Shown one piece after another: positions 42,841 through 45,477 of a stretch of DNA of 45,477 nucleotides (position 1 is its first letter; the number at the start of each line of letters is the position of its first letter). Made by a program: the position numbers and the translations under genes. The stretch spans positions 1,254,520 to 1,299,996 of the forward strand of contig NZ_DS022294.1 in assembly GCF_000153765.1 (NCBI RefSeq). The letters run 5' to 3'. The notes under the pieces are model-generated. The model ran no database searches, had not been told where the DNA came from, and saw only the letters and a list, made by a program, of their open reading frames with translations. Source of the DNA: Mariprofundus ferrooxydans PV-1 (GTDB lineage: Bacteria > Pseudomonadota > Zetaproteobacteria > Mariprofundales > Mariprofundaceae).

Positions 42841-43562
42841 TGGCTAAAAAAGATTTCGCCCATATCAAGGCGCCCAGCCGGCAGGAGAAGAAAGCCGGCC
42901 TGAACATGTTACCCTTTGCCATCGTAGCCATTGCCGGATTCTGCTTTGCTGCAGGTTACTGGACTGGCACAGCGCAGCATGATGTAAAGCCCACTGTTTC
43001 GCAGAAAGATATGGCTGCCAGACAGGCACGGCTGGATGCAAAAACAGCTGAAATCAACGTATTACAGGCCAGGATTGACGCGCTCGAAGAGCAGGTTGCT
43101 ATGTGGAAGGGCAAGGCGAAACAGGATGCGCACAGCAAAGTGGGCGATCTGCAGTTTTACACCGACCTGCCCAAACAGTCGGTGACGCCTGCGCCGGTGG
43201 TTGAGCCGGCAAAAGAGTCCGGAGAACCGGTGGAACCTTCGCCTGTCAAAGCAGATCCTCATGAGTTTGCATCGTCGGGGCAGGGGGTGGTAACGCCTGT
43301 TGCTGCAGAGCCACGGGCCGTTCTCGCCGGCTTCCGCATTCAGATCGCTTCGTTTCGCAGCAGAGTGGATGCAACCGCTTTGCAGAACAAGTTGAATAAG
43401 GCGGGTTTCAAGGCCTATGTGCAGACAGTGGATCTGGCTGAGAGAGGGCAGTGGTTCCGTACCTATGCCGGCCCATATGCCAGCAAGGCTGAGGCGGAAC
43501 AGCGTCTGCCGGCCATTGAAGCGCAGATGCATATGAAAGGGTTGCTGATTCGTGGCGGCTGA
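42840..43562 (+). CDS. FtsN-like SPOR-domain protein
   Basis: 240 residues: a short basic cytoplasmic tail ('MAKKDFAHIKAPSRQEKK'), one membrane helix ('LPFAIVAIAGFCFAAGYWTG', about 23-42), and a predicted coiled coil (about 52-92, 'AARQARLDAKTAEINVLQAR'). A Pro-rich linker follows, then a C-terminal SPOR domain (about 160-238: 'FRIQIASFRSRVDATALQNK', 'YAGPYASKAEAEQRL'). This matches the FtsN/DedD plan, and SPOR proteins recruit to division septa. Position right after argS also recalls ftsN in gammaproteobacteria. Its stop overlaps the kinase GTG by 11 bases. Confidence 0.87.
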   Translation: MAKKDFAHIKAPSRQEKKAGLNMLPFAIVAIAGFCFAAGYWTGTAQHDVKPTVSQKDMAARQARLDAKTAEINVLQARIDALEEQVAMWKGKAKQDAHSKVGDLQFYTDLPKQSVTPAPVVEPAKESGEPVEPSPVKADPHEFASSGQGVVTPVAAEPRAVLAGFRIQIASFRSRVDATALQNKLNKAGFKAYVQTVDLAERGQWFRTYAGPYASKAEAEQRLPAIEAQMHMKGLLIRGG

Positions 43563-44544
43563 AATCAGAAGCAGTTTACGGCACCAGTGGTTGCAGTCGG
43601 TGCTCGGTGAGGGTGCTGATGTCCGGCTGCTGGCCGGTGATGCATCATTCAGGCGCTATTTCAGAGTCAGCCATGCAGGTAACGACTATGTGCTGATGGA
43701 TGCGCCGCCACCGCATGAGGATGTGCGTCCGTTTATACAGGTGCGTGACTGGCTTGAGCAGGCCGGTTTGCGTGTATCCGCACTGCATGCGGCGGATGCA
43801 GAACTGGGGTTTCTGTTGCTTGAGGATTTCGGCGATATCACCTGGGCGGTTCATTTGAGCGCTGGTGGTGATGCCGATCCGATGTTTGCCGATGCGCTAC
43901 GTCAGTTGCGCCTGTTGCAGGATTCGCAGCCCGGCTTTGAGTTGCATCCCTTTGATATGGCGCGCATGCGGCGTGAATGCGATCTGTACCTGGACTGGTA
44001 TTTGCCGCAGGTAGCAGGCCTCACGCCCGATGCAGGGCAGCGGCAGGGCTTTCATGCCGCGCTGACGGATGCCTTGCAGGAGATTGAAGCATTGCCGCGC
44101 GTACCGGTACATCTGGATTATCATAGTCGCAACCTGATGCTGCCTGCCGGAAGCCTGCCGCTGGGACAGATCGATTATCAGGATGCCGTGGCAGGCCCGG
44201 TAACCTATGACCTGGCGTCGTTGCTCTATGACTGCTATCAGGATTATCCTGAATCTGTGCGCCTGCAGTGGAGTCGCAGCTTTTATCAGGCGCTGCCGGA
44301 CCAACTGGCTGCCGCCTTTGATGATTTTGATGAGTGGCACCACAAGCTCCGCCTGACCGCCATGCAACGCCATATCAAGGCGATCGGTATCTTTGCGCGA
44401 CTGGCGTATCGTGACGGCAAGCGCCAGTTTCTGGGTGAGATCCCGTTGACGCGCAAGCATCTGCTCGAAGAGCTGACGGCTCTCGGTATCGGCAAGAATG
44501 AGTGCCCGCTGCTGTTCCGTGCGCCGCAGCCACATGGCTTGTGA
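43552..44544 (+). CDS. AmgK-like aminosugar kinase (phosphotransferase, APH family)
   Basis: 330 residues. The kinase fold shows 'LLAGDASFRRYFRVSHAG' near the N-terminus, Brenner-type catalytic 'PVHLDYHSRNLMLP' (H-x-D-x-H-x-x-N) and metal-binding 'IDYQDAVAGPVTYDLASLLYD'. 'VLMDAPPPHEDVRPF' and 'VPVHLDYH' agree with AmgK, which phosphorylates the anomeric carbon of MurNAc/GlcNAc in peptidoglycan recycling. The usual partner murU (MurNAc-1-P uridylyltransferase) is not next to it; slyD follows. The start is GTG 43552 with AAGGG upstream, overlapping the FtsN-like stop. Substrate is inferred from family only. With NagZ in this window it fits a recycling route. Confidence 0.8.
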   Translation: MAAEIRSSLRHQWLQSVLGEGADVRLLAGDASFRRYFRVSHAGNDYVLMDAPPPHEDVRPFIQVRDWLEQAGLRVSALHAADAELGFLLLEDFGDITWAVHLSAGGDADPMFADALRQLRLLQDSQPGFELHPFDMARMRRECDLYLDWYLPQVAGLTPDAGQRQGFHAALTDALQEIEALPRVPVHLDYHSRNLMLPAGSLPLGQIDYQDAVAGPVTYDLASLLYDCYQDYPESVRLQWSRSFYQALPDQLAAAFDDFDEWHHKLRLTAMQRHIKAIGIFARLAYRDGKRQFLGEIPLTRKHLLEELTALGIGKNECPLLFRAPQPHGL

Positions 44545-44607
44545 ATCTGCCTGATAGTTGTCCGACGGCATCATTTGCGTAGGGTGCTGCCCCTTTAGGA
44601 GGTCGCC

Positions 44608-45087
44608 ATGCAGATTGCCGACAAGAAAGTTGTATCCATTCACTACACGCTGACCAACAGCGACGGGGCTGTAATTGATTCGTCGCGTGATGCTGAGCCG
44701 CTGGTTTATTTGCATGGTGCACAGAATATTATTCCGGGCCTGGAAGCCGCATTGGCCGGCAAGGTCAGCGGTGACGAGCTGACAGTCAGCATTGATGCTG
44801 CCGATGCCTATGGTCCATACAAGGAAGAGATGACCCAGGTGGTGCCGCGCAATATGTTTGAAGGCGTGGACGAGATCAAAGCGGGTATGGAGTTTCAGGC
44901 TGAGACATCACAGGGAGTTCAGGTGATCCGCATTGCTGCAGTCGACGGTGATGAGATTACCATCGACGGCAATCATCCACTGGCCGGCCAGGATCTGCAT
45001 TTCGATGTCAATGTGACCGACGTGCGCGAAGCAACCGAAGATGAACTGGCCCACGGCCATGTGCATACAGCAGGCTGCGATCACTAA
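44608..45087 (+). CDS. slyD: FKBP-type peptidyl-prolyl isomerase SlyD-like
   Basis: 159 residues. FKBP core parts are at about 1-70 and 118-140, with the chaperone IF insertion between ('AADAYGPYKEEMTQVVPRNMF'). 'VVSIHYTLTNSDG' and 'IPGLEAALAGKVSGDE' are family features. The C-terminus 'ATEDELAHGHVHTAGCDH' is a short metal-binding His/Cys tail, much shorter than in E. coli SlyD, but typical of the SlpA/SlyD group with nickel-binding ability reduced. ATG 44608 follows AGGAGG. A strong terminator lies 21 bases after its stop. Confidence 0.9.
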   Translation: MQIADKKVVSIHYTLTNSDGAVIDSSRDAEPLVYLHGAQNIIPGLEAALAGKVSGDELTVSIDAADAYGPYKEEMTQVVPRNMFEGVDEIKAGMEFQAETSQGVQVIRIAAVDGDEITIDGNHPLAGQDLHFDVNVTDVREATEDELAHGHVHTAGCDH

Positions 45088-45108
45088 GCGTCCTGATATT
45101 TGATGAAA

Positions 45109-45138
45109 AGGGTCGCCTGCGGGCGGCCCTTTTTTTTT
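45109..45138 (+). terminator. Intrinsic terminator after slyD
   Basis: Stem AGGGTCGCC/GGCGGCCCT (45109-45117 and 45122-45130, one T-G pair), loop TGCG, then TTTTTTTT. A strong terminator, closing the argS-ftsN-like-kinase-slyD series. Confidence 0.93.
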
Positions 45139-45304
45139 GCCCTGTAGCTGTTAATGTCCGTTTACGAAGGCATGGCCCTCAAAGGTAATGAGACATTGCA
45201 GGATCATGCATCATATGCACGTCACTGCTGTTAAAAGGAAGTTCCTACAGAGATGTGCAAGCAGAGTGACGAGAATCCGATCACCGGCAGGTAGAGCGAA
45301 TTAC

Positions 45305-45477
45305 ATGGTTATGAAACGTGCAAAGCAGAAGCAAAATATACCATCGCAATACTCTGTCCCGGAGTATATCGATCTGCTCATTGCGAATTCAGCTCATCTG
45401 AACCAAAGCTCTGCCCTGCTTGAAAAGGCATGTCAGTATGTCTGGGATGCACAGGGTGTCGATCTGCAATGCCAAGC
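45305..45477 (+). CDS. Incomplete ORF cut by the window end, unknown product
   Basis: From ATG 45305 the frame is open for 57 codons to the window edge. It begins 'MVMKRAKQKQNIPSQYSVPE' and continues with a helical stretch 'LLEKACQYVWDAQG'. The spacing of 'LLEKA..Y....Q' faintly recalls the first HD-domain helix of RelA/SpoT proteins, but this is too short to claim. Only a weak ribosome site is seen upstream. The 165 bases between the slyD terminator and this start hold its presumed promoter; I see no other feature there. Confidence 0.4.
   Translation, partial: MVMKRAKQKQNIPSQYSVPEYIDLLIANSAHLNQSSALLEKACQYVWDAQGVDLQCQ

Overview
The window looks like chromosomal core DNA of a Gram-negative proteobacterium with a GC content somewhat above 50%. 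It carries an lptD-surA-pdxA cluster, ubiG, slyD, an argS-ftsN-like pair, rpsO-pnp, an Isc-type regulator and many c-di-GMP proteins (HD-GYP, EAL, three PilZ). A CdaA-type diadenylate cyclase in the cdaA-ybbR-glmM order is unusual for most Proteobacteria. Together with the dense c-di-GMP set this makes me think of a Zetaproteobacterium (Mariprofundus-like), but that assignment is an inference from gene content, not a measured one.

Layout. 1-2263 (+): 3' part of metF, a bile-acid/sodium-symporter-family permease and a YqiA-like esterase. 2279-5996 (-): xerD, gltA and a REC-PAS-HD-GYP regulator. 6060-6490: a tandem array of about six 54-67 bp units that ends in a perfect 16-bp hairpin just 3' of a tRNA-Leu(CAG) gene. 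6545-11587 (+): rnr, then the tightly coupled cdaA-ybbR-glmM operon. 11653-17958 (-): ubiG, lptD, surA (with an extra NTF2-like domain), pdxA and yqgE. 18112-25048 (+): two peptide-type ABC permease genes (dppB-like, dppC-like) and nagZ, broken up by two blocks. The first block is a PilZ gene, an EAL response regulator and a remnant of a tyrosine (integron-type) integrase. The second is an AT-rich lipoprotein gene flanked by related short repeats. 25085-25914 (-): two tandem paralogous PilZ proteins. 26086-34151 (+): a dicarboxylate/amino-acid symporter, rpsO, pnp, an M16 peptidase, cysE, then iscR-iscS-iscA behind a near-consensus type 1 IscR site. 34215-38709 (-): a YbiT-type ABC-F ATPase, a complete-looking IS element of about 1.75 kb and a SPOR protein. 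38810-45087 (+): a GcvR-like double-ACT protein, def, mutM, argS, an FtsN-like SPOR protein, an AmgK-like sugar kinase and slyD; a 52-codon gene lies on the minus strand between def and mutM. The last 170 bases start an incomplete ORF.

How the genes work together. Three envelope themes recur: outer-membrane biogenesis (LptD, SurA), peptidoglycan precursor supply coupled to c-di-AMP (CdaA, YbbR, GlmM), and likely cell-wall recycling (NagZ, AmgK, perhaps the peptide permeases). A second theme is c-di-GMP signalling, with two phosphodiesterase-type response regulators and three PilZ receptors, two of which sit in the disrupted dpp-nagZ neighbourhood. The most unusual items are the hairpin repeat array beside tRNA-Leu, the twice-interrupted permease-nagZ cluster with its integrase relic, and the AT-rich cassette-like lipoprotein gene.
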